Source of the DNA: Parachlamydia acanthamoebae
GTDB taxonomy: Bacteria > Chlamydiota > Chlamydiia > Chlamydiales > Parachlamydiaceae
Direction: 5' to 3'
NCBI RefSeq assembly: GCF_000875975.1
Contig: NZ_BAWW01000011.1
Span: 1 to 62,042, forward strand
Length of the DNA: 62,042 bases
Shown in pieces: positions 35,112 to 45,700 of this stretch; positions within the stretch are counted from its first letter, which is position 1, and each line of letters opens with the position of its first letter. The position numbers and the translations under genes were made by a program. The notes below the pieces were generated by a model, which saw only the letters and a list, made by a program, of their open reading frames with translations, was not told the origin of the DNA and ran no database searches.

Positions 35112-38100
35112 ATGAACATCCCATTCTTAAATTTTGACTGCCAATCACGAGTAACTCCTTCTCCCTTAGTAAGTCCGACCTTTGAGCCGCATGAGTCCTA
35201 TGCAGGCAGTGCAAGATCTCCGATCGGTTTAAACGAATTTTTTCCCGCTATAGATCCTTTCGACCAAATTTTGTTGGAGATGATTAGAGAGGGAAATGCG
35301 GATCGATATGGAAGATTAACGGATCAGATAAAAAACAATGTAAAACGAGGCTTTTTTGCTTTAGATAAGGGGGAATTCGATCGCCTTTGTCAGGCGTTAT
35401 ATCATGTCTTAGGAATTCTAGAAAAAGGTGAAGTCGTGACATTACATCACCTTCTGCATGCCTATTTTCAAAATCCTGAAATCAGCATTGCCTTTTCAGG
35501 AAAGGGATTAAAGCAAGCATTTCTGGGAAAAGGTTATTTTACTCGCATTGTAGATGTATTAACCAACGGAAAGGTTAAAACCTTAAGTTCGGAAATGAAT
35601 ACCGAATTATCGCATGTCATCACACAAGAATTTGTTGAGCTATATTTCCTGTCAGAAAATCTTTTAGCAAAAACTTACACATCTTTTCTCCAACTTCTAG
35701 TCAAACTTCCAGGGGAGCTATTCCAAGATAGTGAGCCAGTGGGGAGACGTCATGTCACATGGATCAGCAAGCTAGATGGAACAAGATGGCATTTTATTTT
35801 CACACTTGCGCAAAATGATTGCTTTTTGGAAATGCAAACCCGTCTTCCCCTCGAAAGCTTTTCTAATTGCAAGATCCACTTGCCTATTATTCCGAATATT
35901 TATTGGCCCATTCTGCCTATTGGCGAAAAGAATGAGGATCTTGAAGCTGAATCGCAAAATGATGGCATGCAGGGATTGGCAGATTTTTTGACAAAAATTT
36001 TACATGTGAATCACTTCGAAGATGTGAATGCTGAGTCTTTTGCAAAATTGATTGCCCTTATTTCAGATGGATACCGAGATTACGGAGGTGGCTTTCAGAA
36101 GGCGTCAGATGCTCGAGCGCACAAAAGTTTAATTTGGCAGTTTGTGAATCACTTTTTTAGTCGTTCAGAAAAGAGCAAACGCGTTGAAATGATGACTTCA
36201 GCCATTTTAAATTTTCAAGACAAAGAAGGTGAAAAGTCTGCTAAAATGTGCTTGACGATGGCTTGCAATGCATGTTTAAGCATTAAACCACATGTCAAAA
36301 CACATGAATTAGATCAAATTTATGAAGTTCTGACCGCCCGAACAAAGATTGAAAATCCCCATTCCATTTTTTCATTGATTCAAGAGGGGATTAGTGAATG
36401 GGGAATGTCGTTTGAGGAAGTGATGCAAATCCAGCAGTGCTTTGCCATTGTGGCTTTGGGAGTTAGACGCCCATCTTTAAAAAAAAAGAGATTGCATGTC
36501 ATTATGACTAAGCATGAAGGGGCTCCTGCAATTAAAATCCAAGAAGAAGGAAAATCTATTTTTTTGCCGTTGGAACCCTGTTCAGGCTTTAATTTGTGTT
36601 TAGAACTGATGTCTAATCGTCCCTCTACAGTTGAATATCTAGAAAAAGTTTTGGATGCCTATCTACCTATAAATTCCTTTGATCTCAATGAGCGCTCACA
36701 ACTTTCCGATAACGCTCATTACTTACATTTTTTTTTAAAATCTCTTGAAGAGACAATCCGATTTAAAGGATTTGGAAATGAACCTTTTAGCTATATTTTG
36801 AGCTATTATCTTTTAGCGGCATGCCAGACTTGTAATCCCACAATTGTTTCTCTAGAGCTTCTTCTTAAAAAGCATGTGAATCTTTTAGAGATGGTGCAAG
36901 ATCCTTTGAAAAAAATCAATTTGGGTTATCAAATGGTGAATTTGCTTATTTATTCACGATTTGAACCATGGGCAAGCTCTGCGTTGATTATGTATCGTCA
37001 TTTTCAAAATTATTCCCCAAGAAGCCTTCCGTTAGTTGCATGGGTGTGGGCGCTTGCTGGTATTCAAAGTCCCAAGGCTTACCAGCTTGTTATGGATATT
37101 TGGAAAAAAAGTCCTCCTTCTTTAAATCAAAATGAAGCTTACCACATCGATATGCTGTATAAATTTATACAGATTGACTTAAAGCTTTCTTTGGATTTGT
37201 ATAAGTCACTTTGTGCTTTACCTGTTGCGAATGCGGAATGTCGGTACAAGCTATTTTTGGACTTAGCCGAAGTCTTTCTTAATGCGAATACTTTCTCTTT
37301 TGTGGAATATCTAAAAGCCTCTTTTCCATTTCTTAAAGAAAAAGATTTAGTTTTTCATCTAACGCCCTTTAGAATAAAAAGCGATCACGTATTTTCTCGC
37401 ATTTTTACGTGTCTTATTGAAAAAAAATATTACACAATGGCGTGTAGCCTTTTATTTATTTTGACTGAACAAAAAATTGTGGAACCATCGGAAGATCCTG
37501 TATGGGACACAATTTTTAACAAAATGATCCAAATAAAAGATATGCCAAAAGCGATCTCCCTGTGGGAAGAAGGAAAAAGACATTGCGCATGGACGCGGAC
37601 AAATTTATCTTTGGTGATTTCTTTAGCCGAGAATTTATTTCACGCTAACGATTCAAATTGGAATATCGAAAAAAAAGAAATTTTAAATTTCATTTGTTCA
37701 CATTCCAAAGCGAATCCTCGCATTACGTCTTTGGTGGATTCTGTCATTAAAGATGGAGGAAAGCATGTCATTGCAAAAGAGGTTCCTGAATCTTACCTAG
37801 CCTTCATCTCTAAAATAGATCAAATGAAAATCGTTTTGAATGCTTTGAAATTCGAAATAGATCAAGGGCATTATGTGCAAGCAGCTGAAGGATTATTAAA
37901 AATATTTCAATATCCCCAAAAAATAACGATCAAGATATTTAGGAGGTTTTTTTCACAGATCGTTGAAAATCCAGAGCATTTAAAAGATTCCAATTTAATG
38001 GATGTGGTATTCAAGATTCTTTTAGAGAATGAATTTAATACGCTTTTCAAAGATGATAAAAACGAAAAAGTGACGTGGATTCTTCGGTTTTTTCAAATAT

Positions 38101-41100
38101 TGACTGGCGAAACAACGACAGGTCAATTTTCGAGGAATCAGCAGAGACTATTTGAGCTTTTGTTAAGAGATGTCTTTAGCAATGGCCACATGAACGGTTA
38201 TCCCAATCAGGCAATAGCATGCTTACAAACTCTTTTGCTTTTTAAAGAGATCCCCGCGAATTTACGAAAGTGTCTTAAATTAATTAATTTAAATCTCTTA
38301 GAATTTAGTCTAAGCCTACCCATTAAAACAATGTTTGCTGAACTGGTTCAATTTTTGATTAATCATCAATGTTTGCCAACGCATGCTGAGATTTTTCTAA
38401 AAAGGATGAATCGATTATCTCTCAATTATTTAAAATCCTCTCAAGTTTCGGAAGAGATTCTCGGTTTTCACCATCTCTGGAAAGACTATGCCCATAAAAA
38501 AGACGTTGCAAAGTTAAATCCAGAGGTGCTTGAAATATTGATTTCCCGCCTAATCGATATCTCTCAAATTGCGTTTGCACATTTTTGGACTGAGCAAATT
38601 TTAAAATATTTTTCAGGGAATTCTTCCATAAAAATGTTGTTGCGCTTGGGCGTTAGTCTTAATCAGTCATTCCCGGCTGAGCTTTATCATCTCCTCGCAC
38701 TTTTCTATGAAAAAAAATGGAAAGATCCACAAAGTAAAAAAGCTGCGTGGAAAGTACTTGCAGAGGATTGCATAACAAAAAAACACCTTGACCCTATCTT
38801 TATTTTAATTGAGAAACAAGGGAAAAACGTGATCGCTGATTTGGTAGAATATGCAGCCGTCCTTGTGGAGCCATTTTTAACTTCTCCTTGCCAAAGTGAG
38901 GAGGATCTCGATCTATTTTTCAGCCTTGTTCAAGTCGGAAAACTCAATGAACCACTCTATTGGCTAGATCTTATTGAAAAAATACAACGAAATAAATCGC
39001 AACGTTTGAAGGAAAATTTTTTAGGAATTTTTAAGCAGAAAATCATTGAAGAAGACATTTTAAAAAATGATCCCGACGAAAAGGCTGCGTGTTTATTAAA
39101 CTGTATACCTCTATTTGAAAGCCTCCCTTCTTTTGATCCCAATCAGTGGTATCAAGATTCTTCAATTACACATTTTTTCAAAGACGAAAGATTAATTGCC
39201 CAGCGAAAGGCTTTTTATTTACATTTATCTGAGCATAAAAATTTTATTCATCCCATTGAGAAACTGATTCAGCATAATAAATTAAAAAATATTTTAGAGG
39301 GATGCAAAGCATTGGTCGTTGCATTCGAAAATGAACCGATGTGTTTGAAAAAAGAACAATTTCTTCTCACCTTATTAAAACGTTCTTACAATCCTCAAAA
39401 TGCAGGCCAGCGCCAGGTGATTCAAGAGATGCTAAAAGTTTTGGATGTCTATGCCACCAAAACGGATACACAATGGGTCGATTTGGTTATGGAAGCCTGC
39501 ATTCTGCATCCAAATTTGGTCATTCGAGGAAAATTTTCTATTTTAAAGCATCGCCTTCTCCCAGTGAAAGGTAGCGATTGCTTTGAGATCTTCTGCCGTT
39601 GGATGGAATTACCTTCCCAAGATGAAAATTTTATTAAAGTGATATTTGAGATATTGGAAAGTCCACAAGCTCTTCAATTTCTAAGCCAAGATCAAATTGA
39701 TCAGACTGTAATTCGATGGATTTATGTTTGCTTAAAAAATAAAAAATTATTTGCGATCGATCTCTTCTATCAGTATTTCTTGAAATTTGAAAAATCTCCA
39801 AAGGAAAAGGCTGAATGTGTAGCAGAAGCTGCAAAAATCATTCTTCAATATAATGAGGAGAATGCCACTAAATTTGTGCATATTAAATACTTCAATGCGA
39901 TGCTGTACTTATGGCTTAAACAAAGCCCCGAAGATAGTTATTTAGAAAAACGAAAACATTTGCCAAAAGAGGAGCGTGATCGTTTTCTTTTAGATGTTTT
40001 ATTTGACTGCCACGAACCTGGGATTCAGAGTAATCCAGATCAATTGGCTAAGATTGAAAGAATTTTTCCACAGCCATTTCCACACTTTTTAACACCTATT
40101 ATTTATGAACGTATTTTTGAATTTACCGAAGTCTTCTTCTGTTCACTATGTCCAGAAGATTTACCGAGAATGTATTATGGCACATTTTCGTATTATCTGA
40201 ACCGTTTCTCTGCTCTACTCTGGGATCTGTATCCCTATTCTCCAGTGCCAAATCGAGCCTCGTATTTTCACAATGTGATGTTAGATTTAATCGAAAAGCT
40301 CATTCATTTTGATTATCGCGATTTTCCACACACTTTGAATAAGATTTTACATACAATGCTCATGAAAAATCGTGCACCTTTCGATATCGAAAGGTTTTGT
40401 AAAATTTTCTTATGCGTTAATGGGTCATTTCCGGAAGGTGCAGAATTAGCAAGAGAGAAAGTGACCAGCATAGTGGAATGGGCAATAAAGATGCTCGGAA
40501 ATAAACCTGATTTTGAAAGTAAATGCTTAAGTATTCTAATCTTTAAAAACTACAGTCGCATTTTAGTAAAAAAGAATATTGAAACTTATTTTGAATATCT
40601 CGACTTCATACTTGCACAGATGGGCATGGAAGAATTAATCAGAGAGATAGAAGATTTGTTGTATACGCAAGGTATTTTACTTTCTCCAACAGGGGAAGTT
40701 TCCATTGATGAATCAAGGCCTTTTTTTGTTTTTTATGATGGAACAAAAAAAGGTCAAGCATTATGCCTGCGAGCCTTTGATAAAGTTTTTGATGCATTAT
40801 CTAATAATGCGAATTCCAATAAATTTTGGAAAAAAGGCTTTAATCTATTGGTTGGAGCAATTGACGACTCTATTTTTGAAGGACATTATAATAAGTTTTA
40901 TTCTTACGTGGATAAAATAGGACTCAGTGTTTTTGAAATGTCTCTGATTGGAGATCTCTCTCAATTTACACCACTTTTCTCACTCCTTTTTTGCGATTTG
41001 AAAGATTCTCCCATCATAAAGCTCTCTTATGACGAACAAATCTTAAGGTTAGCCAAGATTGATCATTGGTTAAATAAATTTGAGACTTCTTTTTTGAGTG

Positions 41101-42023
41101 AAAAGCCATCTGAAGAAAGAAATTATCCTGAGATTTTGAAGCGATTGAGGGCTGGAAAAATAAAAGATAAGAAAAAAGCTTTGCACGATGTAGAAAGCCA
41201 ACTCATTAAAAATGTGATTAAATTTGCAATCCATGCCGATTTATTTACACCTTATTGTAGAGCAGACTTATTAAGATATTTTCAGGATATCCTTTTAAAA
41301 AGAGGGGAGAGAGATTTTGATTTAATCCTAGATTGTTATCGTCTTTTTTGGAATTTGTTAGAAAATAATGGCTCTGATTTTTCTAATAAAAAAGAAACGC
41401 AAATAGCGTATTTTAGTTTGGTTTTAGCTAGTAATCCGGAATATTCTTTAGATATATTTAAAAAGACTCAAAAAGGTCAAGAGCTAGCCTCTATATTGTT
41501 TAATGAGATCTTAGAGGTCTGGATTAAATCTTTCAAGAAAGTCAAAGTATGGAATGTTGAGACAGCTCATATTCGTTTTCAAGAGATATTGGCATTCATA
41601 TACAGTGCACTTGAAAATAAAGCTTTCGAATTCTCGAATAAGTTTTATGCTATACTCAACTCTATTTTAGACGCTAGCAAAGCCGTCGGTTTTTCTAATC
41701 TAGGTGAAGCATTTAAACTTTGTGAAGTATTTAACAGAGCCTTAGTTCTTATTATTAAAGACAATGCTCCTGTGGATGAGCCATTCATAAATTTAATGGC
41801 AAAAATCAGTGGTCAAATCACATTGATGATGCGAACTCTTCCTCTTGAGAAAGAAGAAAGAGATGTATTAGTTAGTCTACTGATTAAATGGACAGATATT
41901 TTTTATGATAGAAAAGCTTTTGGTAAGGCATTGATCATACTCAAAAAAGACAATTTAAAACCTGAGTTGCTTGAAAGGAAGGTTGTAGGCTTTGTCACAA
42001 TTGAGACAATAAACAAGAAATAA
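35112..42023 (+). CDS. Giant helical-repeat protein 2 (2303 aa)
   Basis: Paralogue of the genes at 28311 and 42744, colinear over the full length. Start ATG 35112 has an acaggaaa site. Shared N-terminal marks: FFPAIDPFDQI (as FIPSEDPLDQR in paralogue 1), GLKQAFLGKGYF, TMACNACL at residue 382, IMTKHEGAPAIKI with FLPLEPCSGFNLCLEL, and further on ILGFHHLWKDYAH with AAWKVLAEDC. The body is a run of predicted helices with no signal peptide or membrane segment. The sequences have diverged heavily (only scattered identity), so the duplication is old or evolves fast. 144 nt separate it from gene 1. Function unknown; see findings. Confidence 0.9.
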   Translation: MNIPFLNFDCQSRVTPSPLVSPTFEPHESYAGSARSPIGLNEFFPAIDPFDQILLEMIREGNADRYGRLTDQIKNNVKRGFFALDKGEFDRLCQALYHVLGILEKGEVVTLHHLLHAYFQNPEISIAFSGKGLKQAFLGKGYFTRIVDVLTNGKVKTLSSEMNTELSHVITQEFVELYFLSENLLAKTYTSFLQLLVKLPGELFQDSEPVGRRHVTWISKLDGTRWHFIFTLAQNDCFLEMQTRLPLESFSNCKIHLPIIPNIYWPILPIGEKNEDLEAESQNDGMQGLADFLTKILHVNHFEDVNAESFAKLIALISDGYRDYGGGFQKASDARAHKSLIWQFVNHFFSRSEKSKRVEMMTSAILNFQDKEGEKSAKMCLTMACNACLSIKPHVKTHELDQIYEVLTARTKIENPHSIFSLIQEGISEWGMSFEEVMQIQQCFAIVALGVRRPSLKKKRLHVIMTKHEGAPAIKIQEEGKSIFLPLEPCSGFNLCLELMSNRPSTVEYLEKVLDAYLPINSFDLNERSQLSDNAHYLHFFLKSLEETIRFKGFGNEPFSYILSYYLLAACQTCNPTIVSLELLLKKHVNLLEMVQDPLKKINLGYQMVNLLIYSRFEPWASSALIMYRHFQNYSPRSLPLVAWVWALAGIQSPKAYQLVMDIWKKSPPSLNQNEAYHIDMLYKFIQIDLKLSLDLYKSLCALPVANAECRYKLFLDLAEVFLNANTFSFVEYLKASFPFLKEKDLVFHLTPFRIKSDHVFSRIFTCLIEKKYYTMACSLLFILTEQKIVEPSEDPVWDTIFNKMIQIKDMPKAISLWEEGKRHCAWTRTNLSLVISLAENLFHANDSNWNIEKKEILNFICSHSKANPRITSLVDSVIKDGGKHVIAKEVPESYLAFISKIDQMKIVLNALKFEIDQGHYVQAAEGLLKIFQYPQKITIKIFRRFFSQIVENPEHLKDSNLMDVVFKILLENEFNTLFKDDKNEKVTWILRFFQILTGETTTGQFSRNQQRLFELLLRDVFSNGHMNGYPNQAIACLQTLLLFKEIPANLRKCLKLINLNLLEFSLSLPIKTMFAELVQFLINHQCLPTHAEIFLKRMNRLSLNYLKSSQVSEEILGFHHLWKDYAHKKDVAKLNPEVLEILISRLIDISQIAFAHFWTEQILKYFSGNSSIKMLLRLGVSLNQSFPAELYHLLALFYEKKWKDPQSKKAAWKVLAEDCITKKHLDPIFILIEKQGKNVIADLVEYAAVLVEPFLTSPCQSEEDLDLFFSLVQVGKLNEPLYWLDLIEKIQRNKSQRLKENFLGIFKQKIIEEDILKNDPDEKAACLLNCIPLFESLPSFDPNQWYQDSSITHFFKDERLIAQRKAFYLHLSEHKNFIHPIEKLIQHNKLKNILEGCKALVVAFENEPMCLKKEQFLLTLLKRSYNPQNAGQRQVIQEMLKVLDVYATKTDTQWVDLVMEACILHPNLVIRGKFSILKHRLLPVKGSDCFEIFCRWMELPSQDENFIKVIFEILESPQALQFLSQDQIDQTVIRWIYVCLKNKKLFAIDLFYQYFLKFEKSPKEKAECVAEAAKIILQYNEENATKFVHIKYFNAMLYLWLKQSPEDSYLEKRKHLPKEERDRFLLDVLFDCHEPGIQSNPDQLAKIERIFPQPFPHFLTPIIYERIFEFTEVFFCSLCPEDLPRMYYGTFSYYLNRFSALLWDLYPYSPVPNRASYFHNVMLDLIEKLIHFDYRDFPHTLNKILHTMLMKNRAPFDIERFCKIFLCVNGSFPEGAELAREKVTSIVEWAIKMLGNKPDFESKCLSILIFKNYSRILVKKNIETYFEYLDFILAQMGMEELIREIEDLLYTQGILLSPTGEVSIDESRPFFVFYDGTKKGQALCLRAFDKVFDALSNNANSNKFWKKGFNLLVGAIDDSIFEGHYNKFYSYVDKIGLSVFEMSLIGDLSQFTPLFSLLFCDLKDSPIIKLSYDEQILRLAKIDHWLNKFETSFLSEKPSEERNYPEILKRLRAGKIKDKKKALHDVESQLIKNVIKFAIHADLFTPYCRADLLRYFQDILLKRGERDFDLILDCYRLFWNLLENNGSDFSNKKETQIAYFSLVLASNPEYSLDIFKKTQKGQELASILFNEILEVWIKSFKKVKVWNVETAHIRFQEILAFIYSALENKAFEFSNKFYAILNSILDASKAVGFSNLGEAFKLCEVFNRALVLIIKDNAPVDEPFINLMAKISGQITLMMRTLPLEKEERDVLVSLLIKWTDIFYDRKAFGKALIILKKDNLKPELLERKVVGFVTIETINKK

Positions 42024-42073
42024 GTTGATTGTCCAAGCTTTGAAGCGCAATAAGCATTTTTAACTTATAACGA

Positions 42074-42109
42074 GGGGACTAGACAGATCTAGAAGGCTGT
42101 TTGGTCCCC
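42074..42109 (+). terminator. Hairpin after giant gene 2
   Basis: ggggactagacag (42074-42086) pairs with ctgtttggtcccc (42097-42109) over 13 positions including two G-U pairs, with a 10-nt loop. It lies 50 nt after the stop. No T run follows, so it may be a processed or weak terminator. Confidence 0.55.
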
Positions 42110-42169
42110 ATCATTCATTTGACATCTAATCTGACTTTTCCTGTTTGTCCGAATCTCTTACCAGTAGCA

Positions 42170-42519
42170 ATGCAAAAAGTGGTTGAGCCAATAAATTTGC
42201 ATGATGAAGAGCCTATTACAAGTGCACATGACTATACTTCTTTTTTTCCGGATGAAGATGCATATAATTTAAGGGGCTCTTTATCTATTGCAGAACGGTT
42301 TTATAAGTGCCGATGGAAGGTCTACAGCTAAACTTTTATAAGCCAATCGGAGTGCCTGGATTAACGACAGATCGATTTATTGTGTTTTGAAATTTTTCAT
42401 TAAAAAAAAATGATCAACTACTAATTTTAATAGCAACCGATTTAAACGGTATTAAAGTTGAAGGGGAAGATAGAAAAGAATTTAGTTATTTTAATTTCTC
42501 TAGTCATATTTTTTTGTAA
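42170..42519 (+). pseudogene. Decayed ORF between giant genes 2 and 3
   Basis: The 720-nt gap holds coding-like remains. From ATG 42170 a 53-codon frame reads MQKVVEPINLHDEEP and then YTSFFPDEDAYN, which recalls the FIPSEDPLDQ / FFPAIDPFDQ opening of the giant family, and stops at 42329. Another frame from 42313 reads LNFYKPIGVPGLTTDRFIVF, hits a TGA, and continues as NDQLLILIATDLNGIKVEGE to a stop at 42519. I cannot align the second part to the giants. The simplest view is a broken gene, perhaps a leftover N-terminus of a fourth family member for the first part. The rest of the gap shows only AT-rich DNA and the hairpins listed. Confidence 0.45.
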
Positions 42520-42682
42520 TAATTCGATTTAAAAAAAGAAGTAGGTTTTTTCGAAAAAAAAGTTTTCAAATGTTTATTCTAAAATGAAGTCTTTAAATGA
42601 GCGTGGAAAGCAATTCTTAACAAGGCAACTGTGATAATTCAAAAGAGTTAATAATTATTTCATGTTGAGATATAACTTGGAA

Positions 42683-42730
42683 ATTTAGAGTTTGTTGTGA
42701 TTAAATTTTAGATCGCAACAAACTCTAAAT
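42683..42730 (+). promoter_or_regulatory. Long hairpin directly before giant gene 3
   Basis: atttagagtttgttg (42683-42697) is the exact reverse complement of caacaaactctaaat (42716-42730). The pairing extends inward to 20 bp with two G-U pairs around an 8-nt loop. It ends 13 nt before ATG 42744, where no normal Shine-Dalgarno is visible. It lacks a T run, so a role in translation control or as an operator seems likelier than termination. Confidence 0.6.
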
Positions 42731-42743
42731 CATTGGTTTCAAT

Positions 42744-45700
42744 ATGCATTCAAACGCTACTGATCACTATTTTTGTCCGAACTTTATTTTGACTAATCCT
42801 TTAATATCTTTTGATGGAAGAGTTCTCAACCATTTTACCTCAATCCCTGTTGTTTTTAATCCATTGCAGGAGACTTTTATACCTAGCGAAGAATCCAGAG
42901 ACCAAATTGCAGCGAAACTTATGCAAAAAGGTGTCATAGATTGCATGGGTAAATTAACAGAATTCTATGCGAAATATCACCACCCTCAGCAACTGTCTAT
43001 ATATAATGTCTCTCGCCTCTCTGAAGCCATGCAAAAGCCCCTGCATGTGTATGGTTTTTCCGAAACAAAGCTTACGATCTCCACATTTTGTACGGCAATT
43101 GTCAATGAAGCCAGCAAGCATTTTGACCGTGTTCAGGCATGCTATACAGGGAGTCGTGTAAAAAAAGGGATCCTAGGAAAATCTTATCTCAACCATTTTT
43201 TAAATAGCCTGTTAGAAAGTGATCGGGATGAGATCTGCGATGATTTGAAAAAAGAACTCGACACATCTGTTAGAGATGAAGACATCGTTTTTATTTTATA
43301 TGGAATTAAACACGGAGGGCAATATGAAAATGTTTTGAAGTTTCTCAATGAGTTTGCAAGAAGCTTTTTGGCTCAATCGTCTTCAACGAATCATATCCAC
43401 TTAAAAAATAATAAGGTGTGTCCTTTTTTTTCGCTCATTTCTTGGGAAAATGGATCAGAAAAAACCGTTTACGATATCACGTTCATCATCAAAGAAAGTC
43501 CCTGTTTTCCTGAATACAATATACGAATACCTTTAGACCTATATCTTCGCGAATTACGGCCTTTAGCCGCAACAGAGGCTATTTTTCCCATGTATGAAAG
43601 TTTCGATGAGGGGGGATCTATCTTTTTTACAGATCCTTCCCAAGCTTTTACAGATATGATTACAGGGATCATTCACACATCAGAAGAGATGAATACATTT
43701 ACTTGGCCTAGAGGAATGGCTCTTCTTGCATCTGGTCGCAAAGATTACGGGCACGAAATGCGTCGCTTAACAGAAAAGATCCTGAGAAAGGTAACAACGC
43801 CTTTCCAAATAAAAGATCAAGTCAAATTCTTGCTGATCAATTTTTTAAATAAGCATTATGAAAACGATGAAAAAGCTTGTTTTGCCATTACATGTAATGC
43901 GTGTCTTGCTCTTAAAGGGCATGTCTCAGCTAACTTGATCAACCATCTTGCGAGAGAGGTGATTCCCCAGGCATCGCAAAGCCCTGTTTTTTCTTTGATG
44001 ATAGAAGGTATCTTCAAACGGGGATTGACTTTCACTGAAGTGATGGAAATCCATCAATGCTTTGCATTGCTAGCTTTAAGTGTTAAGGAAGCTCGGTTAA
44101 AAGAGGGGATAGAGGTTTTTTTAACGAAGCATGATGGCGGACCCGCGATTAGAATCAAGGATGAAAAATCGATCCTTTTTTCATTTAGTCCTGAAAAAGG
44201 GTTTTTGATTTGTCTCGCTAAGTTTCATGATTCTTTAAAAGATTATTATGAGCGACTTTTGAAGATTTATCAGCCAAAAAACCGTTTTTCTCATGAAGGG
44301 TCTCAGCTGTCATCCTATCTTTCCCATTTAAAACAATTCATAGAGCCTTTGCGAGCAAAGATTATAGAGGAAGGTTTTGAAAAGCATCCCACAATACGTG
44401 TTTTAAGTTTTAATTTATTGCTTACATGTCAGACATGCAGTCCTTCTCAAGCAGATTTCGATATTCTTTTTGAAAATTGTCCAAGTGTTTTAGATGCTGT
44501 TCCAAAGGAATCTTCAAGGAGACATTTGTTATTTAATTTACAAACGATTAGCGCGTTTTATGCAATCGAGCCATGGAATGCACTTGCTAAGCCTTTGTTT
44601 GAGTTTTTACAAAATCAGGACGGCATGCATGCGCAAGTTAAAAACTGGATCGATGCCTGCATCGAATTGCCTCAAGCGGAACTAAAAAAGTTAGCTGAAA
44701 AACTTTGGCATCAATTGGAACAGAATGAGCTGTATTCCAAAGAGCTTATTTGCAAAATGGCATCTTCAGATCTCTCCATTGCATTCAGGATGTTCAAAGA
44801 ATTTCGCCAATTTGCCTCGATGGAAACAAGTTACTTTGTATTTATTGAGTTATCTAAAATTTTATTTGAAAACTCCGTTTATGCCGAGTTTATTATTCCT
44901 TTTTTGGAAGAAGCAAGTCCTCTTTTAGAAGTTTATGAACCTCTATCAAAACCATACCAATATGAAAACGTCTTTAATGATTATTTGCACACACTTCTCT
45001 CTTTACAGCGTCATGACTTGTTACTTAATCTGATGTGTCAGCTTAGCAAAAATCGTATTTTGGATGACTCTACCACAAAAAGTATCTGGGCAACATGTTT
45101 AAGAAAAATGTTGTCGAGTGAACAATTAAAAGAGATGGGAATGGTTTTCTTAAAACAAGGAAAAAAATTCCATGTCTGGCAAGCGGATGAGTACAGGTTA
45201 AATAAGTTGAAATACTATCTTGTTTTGGCAGAACAAATCCTAGAAGGAGAAATACCTATCCTTCAAAAAGCGATTCACTACGTTTGTTCTTGGGAAGGAG
45301 TGGTAGAAGAGGGAATTGAAAATCAGATTCAGGCAGTTGGTCGGAAATACATCAAAATTTGCCAAGATGAGAGCCATATTTCGTTCATCAAAAATCATTT
45401 GCAAGCCAGAAAAAAGCACGTTTTAATGCATATATTGGATAATAAAATAGTAGAAAGAAATAGGGAAGGAGCCCTAAATATTCTGCTACAGCTTCTACAA
45501 GAAGAGGAGGGGGATCTAAACTTAAAAGACAAAGCGTCATTAGTGTTTCAAATTCTTCTGGAATTACCCATTGAGAGATGTTGGTTGAATGGCTTAATCA
45601 AAATTTTTCGAACAACTCATTTTAAAAATTTGTTACTCACAAATGAGCGAAGCCAAGCGATTTTGATGATTTTTGAAAAAGTTTCCAAGGGCATGGATCC

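Noticed and set aside
35772-35991. Short frames on both strands inside giant gene 2
   Set aside because: Shadows of the 6.9-kb gene; no independent signals.
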